NCBI GenBank assembly: GCA_003635265.1
Contig: PYIZ01000038.1
Coordinates: 24,986-88,985, forward strand
From: Candidatus Poribacteria bacterium
GTDB taxonomy: Bacteria > Poribacteria > WGA-4E > PCPOR2b
DNA length: 64,000 bases
Reading direction: 5' to 3'
The notes beneath the pieces are model-generated. The model did not search any database, was not told the DNA's origin, and worked only from the letters and a program-made list of their open reading frames with translations. The position numbers and the translations under genes are program-made. Below, in pieces: positions 52,507 to 60,762 of this stretch. Every line of letters begins with the position of its first letter. Positions within the stretch are counted from its first letter, which is position 1.

Positions 52507-53130
52507 ATGCTTAAATACATTAAACGTGGACTGATCGTTTGTATGTTAGCCCTTGTATTTCTCGTGCTGGCATATCTCCTTGGTGTAAAGACATACGATG
52601 CTCCCAAAAAGGAGAAGACTCAGGTTTATGAGAAGGATTCTACTATTCTTCGTTCAACAAAAACCGAACGTCTTTCTCACTTTAAATCAACGCTGGAAAA
52701 AGTGCAACAGTTTGGCGGAGGTCAGGTCATCTTTGAAGGCGGAAAGGGATTTGTCCTTTTTCGAGTTCGCAAAGATGGCAGTCTTGTGGCAATGGTCCCA
52801 GTTTTTGCATCGATTCCACATATTTCCTCCACCACCCTGTTTAGGCTTATTCTCCTATCAAAGAGATACTATACCATCAGGTTAACCTCTTGGGACAAGG
52901 AACAACTGGATCAGATAGCAGCCCTCCAAGACGCACCTGAGCGGGAAGTCCCATATCCGAAAACGGATCCACATATATTCCGTGAGGCAGAACTGGGAAC
53001 GGATACATCAGCTGCTGCTGCGTTGACAGAAGCAGTCTTGACAAAGGTTTTTCACCTCAAGAAGGGTAGAATAACAATCTACGCCGGAGATTACCGTGAG
53101 TTCCGTTCGGCCGCTCCACTCGGCGGGTAG
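52507..53130 (+). CDS. Membrane-anchored hypothetical protein
   Basis: A 207-residue protein with one N-terminal transmembrane helix (GLIVCMLALVFLVLAYLLGV) and a soluble, probably periplasmic domain of about 180 residues. ATG 52507 follows GGAGGAATTGAG and replaces the track start at 52462. The soluble part has alternating beta strands (GGQVIFEGGKGFVLFRVRKD) and a Thr/Ala-rich helix (TDTSAAAALTEAVLTKVF). I do not recognise a family. Confidence 0.6.
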   Translation: MLKYIKRGLIVCMLALVFLVLAYLLGVKTYDAPKKEKTQVYEKDSTILRSTKTERLSHFKSTLEKVQQFGGGQVIFEGGKGFVLFRVRKDGSLVAMVPVFASIPHISSTTLFRLILLSKRYYTIRLTSWDKEQLDQIAALQDAPEREVPYPKTDPHIFREAELGTDTSAAAALTEAVLTKVFHLKKGRITIYAGDYREFRSAAPLGG

Positions 53131-53214
53131 GGGCGGTGAGATGGTGGACGTAGATATGTTGTTTTCCGTAGAAATCGAGTGTGAGTATAAACCACAATTG
53201 ACATAGAAGGATGT

Positions 53215-53319
53215 TTATTCTACCCAACTGTAAAACTGCTGTAAAATATGAGATGGTACTTTGAGTGATACAGCTTGACGCACAGCGAGTAGAATCTGAC
53301 CTATTTTTTGTACTGCCAT
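53215..53319 (-). CDS. Short ORF on the inverted-repeat element
   Basis: A 34-codon ORF, MAVQKIGQILLAVRQAVSLK and on, starts in the left arm of the inverted repeat at 53310-53398. The right arm begins a second, near-identical start (MAVQVQ, then stop) on the opposite strand, preceded by GAAAGGAG. Only the first four residues are shared, because the arms are reverse complements. It is likely a fragment of a mobile-element gene; it is not clearly functional. Confidence 0.3.
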   Translation of the reverse strand: MAVQKIGQILLAVRQAVSLKVPSHILQQFYSWVE

Positions 53320-53398
53320 CGGAAATTAGGGCCACCCTCTAAACCAAGATTGTGATACAATGCCAATCCGATTGAAAGGAGATTTCCGATGGCAGTAC
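53310..53398. mobile_element. Inverted-repeat element, probable IS remnant
   Basis: GTACTGCCATCGGAAAT (53310-53326) and ATTTCCGATGGCAGTAC (53382-53398) form a perfect 17-bp inverted repeat around 55 bases. The unit sits inside the coding sequence of a DUF4297-like gene whose reading continues right up to its edge. It is too short to encode a transposase and may be a solo remnant or a miniature element. Confidence 0.5.
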
Positions 53399-53931
53399 AG
53401 GTTCAATGAGTTGTTCATAAATCTGTTGAGGTTCTGCTTGTTTAAGAAAATCAACTACTTCCTTTGATATTTTTGTTCAACTTGTAAAAATTCGGAGATT
53501 TTTGTGATAGCTGCTTCGTCCCCCGAACAACGGCTCCATATATGAAGCCCCGCTTGACTCTCTCCAAATGGGCTGCCCCATTCCATACCTATCTGGGAGC
53601 GTGTAAGAAAACGGAATTTCACCTTCAGACCGGGATTATTGGTTCGCAATTCCCAATGGTGGTTGATCGCATCAATCACTTCTGGAGATCTGAGTGTGAT
53701 ATTGTGTTGTGTGTCTTTGACCTGTACTACCGTAGCGGTTTCAGGCGATATTCTATCAAAGTCTTCCGCACCTTCCAGATAGAGCACCTCATCGTCGGCA
53801 AGGTCCAGCCAAGAATCTACACTATGCCAGATTTGATAGAGGTATCCTCTTAGCTGGGCATGTGCCTGACGTTTGGGGTTTGCCTTTAGAGGGTGTCTTT
53901 TGCGTTGTTTTTTTCTCTGTTTCTTTGCCAT
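53399..53931 (-). pseudogene. DUF4297-like nuclease gene, frameshifted and truncated
   Basis: The 158-residue ORF at 53455-53931 resembles the N-terminal nuclease domain of DUF4297/Cap4-type anti-phage proteins: LRGYLYQIWHSVDSWLDLAD, VLYLEGAEDFDRI and TATVVQVKDTQHN (strand carrying Glu/Asp and Q-V-K). It stops early at QKYQRK. In another frame the sequence continues as KEVVDFLKQAEPQQIYEQLI up to the inverted repeat at 53398. The gene is therefore frameshifted near 53458 and cut off by the element; most of the downstream domains are missing. Confidence 0.6.
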
Positions 53932-54384
53932 TTCTGTCCCTAATACTGGAAGGCGATCAAATTAGAGGTTAATTACACAGAGTTTTGCTGCTGTTTGATG
54001 TGTTGATAATAAAGTCGTTCTCTTATTGAAAACACAAGTTGCTAGACAATCTATAAGTCGAGTTTTTCACACCCGCTCCCTATTAGAAATAACCAAATAG
54101 ACGACACACATGTCGCCCCTCTGGGGCTTGGAGGGTGGGTCCTATCGTCGGCTATAGACATGTCGCCCCTCTGGGGCTTTAAGACTTGGATTAGACATCC
54201 TCTACGACACACGTTGCGCTCTGCCCCAATGAATCCCCGATAAATCTCCGATAAATCGGAACAGGCGGGACTGGGGAGGCCCAACCTACGGGTATAGGGG
54301 GTTGGTTTCTATCGTGCCGCACACCACTAGCAACTTGCGTTATTATAACCTATTTTCTGACCAAGTGCGTCAATCCTACAGTTT
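53932..54384. other. Repeat-rich gene-free region
   Basis: No gene is supported here. Two tandem copies of the ACATGTCGCCCCTCTGGGGC hairpin lie at 54108-54128 and 54158-54178, followed by TCCCCGATAAATCTCCGATA palindromic sequence and a GCCCAACCTACGGG block. Confidence 0.6.
54108..54180. repeat. Two tandem GCCCC/GGGGC hairpins
   Basis: ACATGTCGCCCCTCTGGGGC occurs twice, 50 bases apart. Both have CTCT in the loop region instead of the GCT of other copies. Confidence 0.8.
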
Positions 54385-54804
54385 TTAGATAGGTTGTAGT
54401 AACTCTGTGTGTTGTCCGAGTTCAGTAGATATTGACTCATAGATAACTCGTGCTTGTTCAACAGCCGCATTTGCTTCTGCGCCTGTAGCTTCCGTCCAGT
54501 TCCCTGGATAGCGGGCTTCAACCGCCCATTGGGTTAAGCTAGCCAAGTCCGGACACATTTCTTTGAATTGCCAGCCATCGGGCACCAGATTGCGTAGGAC
54601 GTCTAGGTCATGGGTTCGTGGAAAATCAATCTGTAGAAAGACTAATACTGCCTTTAATGCTTTTTCGGCAGCCTGTTGAGCAAACCAGCAGACATGACGT
54701 GGGACAATATGTGGCTGTCTTAACAAAGTTTCAGCTGTTGTCAAATCTTCTTCGGCATAACGCAACCAGCGATCTGTTTCTGCAAGTTGCTCAGTTGCGT
54801 TCAT
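54385..54804 (-). CDS. HEPN domain protein
   Basis: A 139-residue all-helical HEPN protein (COG2250 type). It shows RWLRYAEEDLTTAETLLRQ, then CWFAQQAAEKALKAVLVFLQ and FPRTHDLDVLRNLVPDG, the usual order for HEPN partners of minimal nucleotidyltransferases. In well-studied pairs the HEPN partner is an RNase toxin controlled by the MNT protein through AMPylation. The canonical R-x4-6-H RNase motif is not clearly visible here, so it could be non-catalytic. I start at 54804, inside the end of the upstream MNT gene, which implies coupled translation. Confidence 0.8.
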   Translation of the reverse strand: MNATEQLAETDRWLRYAEEDLTTAETLLRQPHIVPRHVCWFAQQAAEKALKAVLVFLQIDFPRTHDLDVLRNLVPDGWQFKEMCPDLASLTQWAVEARYPGNWTEATGAEANAAVEQARVIYESISTELGQHTELLQPI

Positions 54805-55105
54805 AAAGTATTTCCCCTTCTCGTTGGGCGGCACGTAGGATTGTGCCCACCTGATCGCGCTGACGTACTAATTCTTCAGGTGTTGCTACGAGAATATCTT
54901 TAGCCATGGGTAGGTCAGCAAGGGCACGTCGGATGTCAACGGCAGTTTTCCGTTTATCAGCGAGTTCGGAGAAGACTACAAGCAGATCTATATCGCTTTG
55001 CGGGTGGGCCTCGCCGCGGGCATGTGAACCGAAGAGGATAATCTGCATGGGGTGAAAGTCGCGCACGATGCGTTCTGTCATGGTTGAGATGATTTCGTTA
55101 TTCAT
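54791..55105 (-). CDS. Minimal nucleotidyltransferase (MNT) protein
   Basis: A 104-residue Pol-beta-superfamily minimal nucleotidyltransferase. The G-S-x9-D-x-D active site is intact: LFGSHARGEAHPQSDIDLLV. It usually serves as the antitoxin of the HEPN protein encoded next, with which it overlaps by 14 bases. ATG 55105 follows AAAGGATCG; the track start 15 codons upstream would add an unconserved segment. The pair lies beside other defence-type remnants. Confidence 0.82.
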   Translation of the reverse strand: MNNEIISTMTERIVRDFHPMQIILFGSHARGEAHPQSDIDLLVVFSELADKRKTAVDIRRALADLPMAKDILVATPEELVRQRDQVGTILRAAQREGEILYERN

Positions 55106-55273
55106 TTGTTCGATCCTTTCCATTTTCACGCTGATACGGCGCGGGGTCACAAAAATGAGAGATCTAATTTATTGTCTTTGACGTTCATCCGCCTCAAGGG
55201 GTGGATCAAATTTTAACGGAACGGGCAATAAATTGCCCTACTACAAACGAAGCTACGGTGATCTGATGGTCTA

Positions 55274-56914
55274 CTAGTCTTCAATCGACAATCGAACCGG
55301 CAGTTTGCCTTGAGCTGCCTGTGCCCCGACAATCACATCGACAGCTGCGGACACGGAAGCGTCATGGGTATCGTAAGCAGCGAGGGACACTGAGACAGCG
55401 GGGCAGTCCCGGAGCGTGTAAGGTGAACCGAGCGCAATCACAATAATGGGAGTTTTAGTCTCTAAACTAATCCGTTGGACGAGTGCTGCCTGTTCATCGT
55501 TTATGATTCCGGCAATAACCGCATCGGCGTTTTCTGCTTGCAAGATCAGTTGTGGCAGGATACCTTCCACCTCCGATTTCTCTGGGATTCGCGCCTCAAC
55601 CGTGTTCGGGTGATGCGCTTTGAAGCTCTCGAATAAGCTCAATGATTTACTCAGAATTAGGACGGAGGTTTCCGGCTTTAATTTTAAGGGTAGAAGGTTA
55701 TCTCGATTCTTTACCACTGTAATTGCCTGCGATGCGATTGTTTGGGCGAGTTGCTGATGTGCATCTGTCCCGACAGTCCCTCCCACCGCATCGAGATCAA
55801 CAAAACGCTGGTTGAACGCTGCCGCTTTGTTTTTTAGGATGCGCTTGACAGACTGGTCTAACCGGGCTTGGGAGATGCGCCCACTTTTGACCGCGGATAG
55901 CAGTGCATCAAAGACCTCAATCTGCTTTGTGGGGGACCAGAGCACCATCACGATGTCCGCCCCGGCTTCAACCGTCATAACCGCAGCTTCGCCCGATCGG
56001 TAGCGGTCATCAATCGCTTTCATTTCCATGTCATCGGTAATGATTAAGCCGTCAAAGCCGAGTTCCTTTCGCAAGAGATCTGTTAGGATAGTCGGCGAGA
56101 GCGTGGCAGGTCGGTCGGCGTCAAAGGCGGGATAGACGATATGCGCTGTCATGATTGCAGCGACATCGGCATCAATCGCGGCGCGAAAGGGGTGCAGCTC
56201 AAGGGCGTGGATACGCTCTCGGTCATGGTTCACCGTTGGTAGGTCGAAGTGGGAGTCAACGGTGGTGTCTCCGTGTCCGGGGAAATGCTTTGCGGTCCCC
56301 AAAATGCCGTTGTCCTGTAACCCGTGGATGTAAGCAACACCCAAGCGGGAAACGAGTTCTGCCGATTCACCGAAGGAACGGCGATCAATAACGGGATTTT
56401 GTGGATTGTTGTTGACATCCATGACCGGCGCGAAGTTGAGGTTGACCCCCACCGCGGCGAGTTCGACGGCGGTGACTTCTCCGGCGCGCTCCGCCAACTC
56501 GGTCGAATCGGTCGCGCCCAACGCCATATTGCCGGGCAGCACCGTCGCACCTTCCTTTAAGCGGATGACCCAACCGCCCTCTTGATCTATTCCAATGAAC
56601 AGCGGAATCTGACGCGCTGTTGCGCTCGCCAATCGCTGGAGTTCGTTTGTTAGTTCCGCTGTCTGCTGTGGGGATTGGATATTCCGACTAAAGAGGACAA
56701 CCCCACCGACAAACCGCTCACGGATATGGGTTTCGATGGTTTCGTTGGGTTGTGTCCCCTCGAAACCGACCATGATAAGCTGTCCGACCTTTTCCTCGAT
56801 TGTCATTTCGGTTATCATTGTGTCAATTTCCGGATCGGTGAGGGCGAAAGTTTGGGAAGATATCACCCCGATCAGCAGTGCGACAGACAGGTATAAGAGC
56901 AGCGCGTCGTGCAT
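55274..56914 (-). CDS. Exported GH3 beta-N-acetylhexosaminidase (NagZ-like)
   Basis: A 546-residue family 3 glycosidase with a signal peptide (LLLYLSVALLIGVISSQTFA). The NagZ-type catalytic loop is intact in KHFPGHGDTTVDSHFD, carrying the Asp-His acid/base dyad, and the nucleophile Asp is in GLIITDDMEMKAI. A C-terminal domain of about 170 residues (TVVKNRDNLLPLKLKP) follows, longer than in cytosolic NagZ and typical of secreted two-domain members. It probably releases N-acetylglucosamine from peptidoglycan or chitin-like glycans outside the cytoplasm. Confidence 0.87.
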   Translation of the reverse strand: MHDALLLYLSVALLIGVISSQTFALTDPEIDTMITEMTIEEKVGQLIMVGFEGTQPNETIETHIRERFVGGVVLFSRNIQSPQQTAELTNELQRLASATARQIPLFIGIDQEGGWVIRLKEGATVLPGNMALGATDSTELAERAGEVTAVELAAVGVNLNFAPVMDVNNNPQNPVIDRRSFGESAELVSRLGVAYIHGLQDNGILGTAKHFPGHGDTTVDSHFDLPTVNHDRERIHALELHPFRAAIDADVAAIMTAHIVYPAFDADRPATLSPTILTDLLRKELGFDGLIITDDMEMKAIDDRYRSGEAAVMTVEAGADIVMVLWSPTKQIEVFDALLSAVKSGRISQARLDQSVKRILKNKAAAFNQRFVDLDAVGGTVGTDAHQQLAQTIASQAITVVKNRDNLLPLKLKPETSVLILSKSLSLFESFKAHHPNTVEARIPEKSEVEGILPQLILQAENADAVIAGIINDEQAALVQRISLETKTPIIVIALGSPYTLRDCPAVSVSLAAYDTHDASVSAAVDVIVGAQAAQGKLPVRLSIED

Positions 56915-57338
56915 TGTGTTTGGTTCATTAGTTCATTGGTTCACTAGTTCATTGAACCGTTTTTTCGTCATCGCATTAAGATATGCTTGACGTATCACGT
57001 TTCACGCAAGCACATATCGCCCCGCTCCGATAAATCGGGATTCAAAGCAACTGGGGCTTAGGTGTTGGGCGGTTCGCTGTTTCTATAAACATGTCGCCCC
57101 GCTGGGGCTAAAGAGCCTGTCTATAGACATGTCGGTCCGCTGGAGCGAAGGATAACAGTGCTTGACCTTAATCGCGAACGGTTGGTTCTTTTAACACTAG
57201 CGACTTGCGTTATATCAAGAAATAGTGCGAAGAAATCGAGTTTTCAAGTCCCGATTATCGGGATGCTCCCCGATAGATCGAGGCAAGCTGAGTCGGCAAA
57301 AAAACTCGGTTTCTGTGAGCGGGGAGGCACTGATAACG
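56915..57338. repeat. Dense repeat region
   Basis: A run of mixed repeats without a supported gene: TTCATTAGTTCATTGGTTC at 56927-56953; ACGTATCACGTTTCACG at about 56991; an extended GCCCC/GGGGC hairpin at 57011-57060; normal copies at 57089 and 57127; and GTCCCGATTATCGGGATGCTC near 57249. The 57158-57364 ORF is a shadow. Confidence 0.75.
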
Positions 57339-58082
57339 CTACGAGTCGTCTTCGTCATCTTTAGCGGCGTATGATTGACCCGCGAAGGCAGCGCGGACGT
57401 CCGCTGCGGTTTTCGCAGTTTTCAGCGCATTAATTCGCGTCTCTTCTTCCTGCAATAACGCCTTAACGTTGGTCAGAACCGCTTCCGCCTTATCGGCTGG
57501 AAACTTGCACGCACCATTTTCATCCATGTGGATAAGCTCACCCGGAGAGACATCCATCCCGCCCACCGAAACCGGCACGTTGACCGCCTGTACAGCCATA
57601 TCGCCGTGTCCGGGCGTGATGCCACTGAGCATATACTGAAATTTCATGGGACGAATTTCATCGATGTCTCGTGACGGACCGTTGGATATGGCACCGACAC
57701 AACCGACGGCTTTCATCGCAGCAGTCATGTTTCCGCCCGCTAGTCCCGCTTTAGCGTGGAGTTCGGGCGGCCATTTTTGCTGGAAAACCAGAATTGTCGG
57801 TTTCCCCGATGCGTCGAGTGCATCAATGACATCCATAAAGGTTAAACGTGAGTAATTCGGGTCGGGCAATCCATACACGCATGTTACAGCGTATCCGACG
57901 AGTGGACCTAATTCGGGATACATACAACGGATGGATTGGTCGGTATACCAGTTCTCCGTCCAAGGGTTATAAAGCCCAAGACAGAGGGGGTTTTTGGGGT
58001 AGGTGGCAACAACGTTGGTGATTGATGGTGTGTCGTAGTTTCGCAATTCTTCTAAAATTTCTGATTCTGTCAATTTTGCCAT
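57339..58082 (-). CDS. RraA-like / HMG aldolase family protein
   Basis: A 247-residue RraA-family protein, more complete than its relative at 8196. It opens LTESEILEELRNYDTPSITN and has LAGGNMTAAMKAVGCVGAIS, then NGPSRDIDEI, the position of the conserved Arg-Asp that binds 2-oxo acids in HMG/CHA aldolases. VGGMDVSPGELIHMDENGA follows. The acidic tail DDEDDS is unusual. The ATG at 58082 has AGAGGTAACTT upstream. The cupin gene upstream on the same strand may be co-regulated. Aldolase or regulator role is inferred. Confidence 0.78.
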   Translation of the reverse strand: MAKLTESEILEELRNYDTPSITNVVATYPKNPLCLGLYNPWTENWYTDQSIRCMYPELGPLVGYAVTCVYGLPDPNYSRLTFMDVIDALDASGKPTILVFQQKWPPELHAKAGLAGGNMTAAMKAVGCVGAISNGPSRDIDEIRPMKFQYMLSGITPGHGDMAVQAVNVPVSVGGMDVSPGELIHMDENGACKFPADKAEAVLTNVKALLQEEETRINALKTAKTAADVRAAFAGQSYAAKDDEDDS

Positions 58083-58208
58083 AAGTTACCTCTTCGTAAG
58101 TACACTGTCTGGCAGATGAGGAGGGAGCCGACAGTTAGTACTTGTGAAAATCGTTACGCATCGGCTAGATAATAAATGATAGTGAATTAAAAAAATACAT
58201 TAACACGT

Positions 58209-58283
58209 CTTCTGTAGGGGGCGTACCCCCCGAATCGCGACTGAATGTCCGCTAGTCGGGAATTGGAATTCCCTCCTACAACC
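58209..58283. repeat. TGTAGGGGG...CCTACAA palindromic unit
   Basis: TCTGTAGGGGGCGTACCCCC, then GTCGGGAATTGGAATTCCC and TCCTACAAC. Outer arms TGTAGG/CCTACA flank inner palindromes, the same design as the TGTAGGTCGA elements at 13420 and 31633 but with different inner sequence. Confidence 0.55.
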
Positions 58284-58341
58284 CAATAATGTCAAGTTAA
58301 TTGTAAAATCCACCATAAACGCAAACAGTGAAATATGTTCG

Positions 58342-58758
58342 CTACGGATTCGGCGGTGAGGTACAGATGAGAACCTCCATCGTCTCGTTTCCTGTGTTCT
58401 CAATGCCGTGTTCGCACCATGGCGGCAGATGGATAAAGGTGCCTTCCTCCACATCAATTTTCTCGCCGGCAAGTGTCATGACGCCTTTTCCACGTATAAC
58501 AACGTAGCACTCTTCGGTGTGGTGGCTGCCCGGTTCTAGCACAACGTGCGGGGGAATATAGAACATCACCAATCCAAGATTCTGAGCGGGCGCCTTGGGA
58601 TTGGCGGGGTGGACGATACGCACACCAATTCCTTCGCAGTCGGGATATTTCACCGGCACACCGTCTTGTGCTCTGACAACATTGGGGAGTACCTTTTCTC
58701 TCGGCTTGGGAAATGGTGGCTCGCCTTGGTAACCTTTGAACATAGTAATCTTTGCCAT
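58342..58758 (-). CDS. Cupin domain protein
   Basis: A 138-residue single-domain cupin. The metal motifs are PGSHHTEECYVVIRGKGVMT (H-H-x3-E) and LPPWCEHGIENTG (late His). The first ~55 residues (FPKPREKVLPNVVRAQDGVP) are an extension found in sugar-related cupins. It likely binds a metal and a small carboxylate or sugar; the activity could be isomerase, dioxygenase or binding protein. GAGGTAATAACA precedes the ATG at 58758. The RraA gene follows 260 bases downstream. Confidence 0.8.
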   Translation of the reverse strand: MAKITMFKGYQGEPPFPKPREKVLPNVVRAQDGVPVKYPDCEGIGVRIVHPANPKAPAQNLGLVMFYIPPHVVLEPGSHHTEECYVVIRGKGVMTLAGEKIDVEEGTFIHLPPWCEHGIENTGNETMEVLICTSPPNP

Positions 58759-59084
58759 TGTTATTACCTCACTTGTTGGTTCATTAGTTCAGTGGTTCAT
58801 TGGTTCATCAAACCAATAAATCCTATACTTAGTAATAAAACGTAAAACGTGATGCGTAAGAAGAATAATTCGTAAGCTATGCACATTGCGCTCCTCCCCG
58901 ATAAATCGGGATCCAAAGCAACTGGAGCGTAGGATTGCCCCATCATTGTTCTATAGACATATCACTCCTCTGGAGCGAAAGACACGTCAACTTCGATAGA
59001 AAACCGATGGATCTTCAACGTCTAGCAACTTGGGGTATGATAGCATAAATCTTCTATTCCGATCAATGTTAAGATAACACTCGC
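58759..59084. repeat. Repeat spacer with nested hairpin
   Basis: TTCATTAGTTCAGTGGTTC at about 58773-58806, AAAACGTAAAACGTGATGCG near 58838, an extended hairpin at 58881-58930 with CCCCGATAAATCGGGATCC nested in its loop, and ACATATCACTCCTCTGGAGC at 58957-58976. No gene is seen. Confidence 0.7.
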
Positions 59085-59453
59085 TCAACCTCTGATTGCC
59101 ACCCACAAGAGACAGCCCCAACCGATGATAAAGGCAACTCCGCCGATCGGTGTTATTGCACCGAGCCAGCGGACACCGGTTAGTGATAGGATATAGAGGC
59201 TGCCCGAAAAAATAACGATGCCCGCCACGAATAACCACCCAGAGGCGGTGATCAGTTGGCTACTCCACTGCGACGCAGCCCAAGCGCCGGCGATCAGGCC
59301 CAGCGCATGATACATCTGATAGCGCACTGCAACCTCAAAGACTTGGAACATATCTGGTGATAGTCGTGTTTTCAGGGCATGGGCAGCAAAGGCACCTGTT
59401 ATCACAGCGATCAGTGCAAAACCAGAACCGAACGCAAAGAAAAGGCGTGACAT
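59085..59453 (-). CDS. DUF423 family membrane protein
   Basis: A 122-residue integral membrane protein with four hydrophobic helices, family DUF423 (YgdD-like). It shows GAFAAHALKTRL near the start and YQMYHALGLIAGA in the middle, both characteristic, then IFSGSLYILSLTGVRWLGAI. The biochemical role is unknown. Start ATG 59453 follows GAGAAGGAGAAGAT; the earlier track start is not conserved. It appears monocistronic. Confidence 0.85.
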   Translation of the reverse strand: MSRLFFAFGSGFALIAVITGAFAAHALKTRLSPDMFQVFEVAVRYQMYHALGLIAGAWAASQWSSQLITASGWLFVAGIVIFSGSLYILSLTGVRWLGAITPIGGVAFIIGWGCLLWVAIRG

Positions 59454-59572
59454 ATCTTCTCCTTCTCCAATTATCAATCATAGGGACACGATGAAACCCG
59501 CGTCTATACAAATATTCACAGAAGAACGCAGTCAGATTCAAACAAAAATCCTTCCCATTGTCTCAACAGCTT

Positions 59573-60439
59573 TCAAAACGGTGTGTTCGCTCCCGCCTCC
59601 GAACCTTCAGACGGTGTCTCTGAATCGGCGTATTCTGAATCAGCACCTTCCTCATTCAGTGTGAGAGGAGGTTCAGGACTTGCGGGGACCTCACTGGTTT
59701 GTGCGGCAGCCTCCAGTTGTTGGATACGCTCCACCAACTCCTTGAAAAGCTCTGGTGTGGAAGCACCAGCTTGTAATTCCGCAGAGAGTTGGGTCCACTG
59801 TAACTCGGTCATATCGTTACGGGATTCAACAGCGTAGCGACGTTTGACATAGTTCCAAAAATCGGACTTTGTGATACCCTGTTCTTCCAGTTTACCTTCC
59901 AGTTTGGTAGCCATTGAAAACGCTGCTTTCTGCGCGTTAGAAATCTGGCCCGTCGAAGCTGCGCTCGGTAAGCCCATCTGAGCCGTTTCACCCCCTGCTT
60001 GCCGATGGAGGTAGAAGTTCAGTACCTCCTTGATGACCGTGACGGGGAGTAGCTGTTTGACGGCGTTGCGCTGCGCTTTGTGGATCGCCTTCGTGAACGC
60101 ATGGGGATCCTCGCGATTGCCCATCCGTTTGGGCTGCTCGTACGCCCCGTAGCGTGATGAACCAGTTACGGTATCTGTCGCCTTGGCGGTAGCAAGCCAA
60201 GAATGTTCCCGTTCTTCGTACTGCACATCGTCAACCTGAATTCCGCCTCGACGATTTGCAGCTTCGTTTATCCCCGCAAGCGTTAATCCCTCAACCGTCT
60301 TCCCACCTTGCTTAAACGAGTAGACGTAATCTTGAATGGATTGCCCCGTCATCATTTCGACAATCGCTTGGTCATCGACCTGATCTAAGACCTCGTAGTC
60401 CGCGACAGGCACAAGCTCATTTTTCATATCTTCAGCCAT
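59573..60439 (-). CDS. Hypothetical protein with phage-annealing-like features
   Basis: A 288-residue protein I cannot assign firmly. Residues about 20-150 form a single domain (MMTGQSIQDYVYSFKQGGKT, NEAANRRGGIQVDDVQY, DPHAFTKAIHKAQRNAVKQL), a pattern I associate with phage- or plasmid-borne DNA-binding proteins. Residues 155-250 are helical (TGQISNAQKAAFSMATKLEG), and the tail is acidic and Pro/Ser-rich, as in single-stranded DNA-binding proteins that recruit partners. TGGAGGAGAAAA precedes the ATG. No phage genes are adjacent, so a domesticated recombination factor is only a suggestion. Confidence 0.5.
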   Translation of the reverse strand: MAEDMKNELVPVADYEVLDQVDDQAIVEMMTGQSIQDYVYSFKQGGKTVEGLTLAGINEAANRRGGIQVDDVQYEEREHSWLATAKATDTVTGSSRYGAYEQPKRMGNREDPHAFTKAIHKAQRNAVKQLLPVTVIKEVLNFYLHRQAGGETAQMGLPSAASTGQISNAQKAAFSMATKLEGKLEEQGITKSDFWNYVKRRYAVESRNDMTELQWTQLSAELQAGASTPELFKELVERIQQLEAAAQTSEVPASPEPPLTLNEEGADSEYADSETPSEGSEAGANTPF

Positions 60440-60762
60440 TTTTCTCCTCCAGTAAATTGGTTCATTAGCCCATTGGTTCGTTAGATTGATGAATTTTATA
60501 ACCTAGCAAAACCTGAAACGTGATGCGCAAAAAGCAACGGAGCGGGCCAGATGCCCAACCTATAGGTACGTGTACAGGTCACGGCATACGGCATATGCCT
60601 ATTACTAGGATAGGAACATGGAATATTGTAACAGATATTATAACAAATGTCAACATAAAGTTCCCATCTGTTAAAAGCGTTCCATATATACTAACAGCTT
60701 GTTGTCACGTCCAATCGAATCGAAAACTTGGTAACTTCCGGAGTGATTCTGTGGTTGAACGT
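60440..60762. repeat. Repeat spacer with GGCATAC hairpin, variant copy
   Basis: TTCATTAGCCCATTGGTTCG, AACCTGAAACGTGATGCGC, a CCCAACCTATAGG block, and GGCATACGGCATATGCC at 60583-60599. In the last, one arm differs by a base from the three other copies, which breaks the outer pairing but creates GGCATATGCC. No gene is seen. Confidence 0.65.

Noticed and set aside
57158-57364. ORF of 68 residues in the repeat region
   Set aside because: It lies over repeat sequence and the 3' end of the RraA gene on the opposite strand; no family features.
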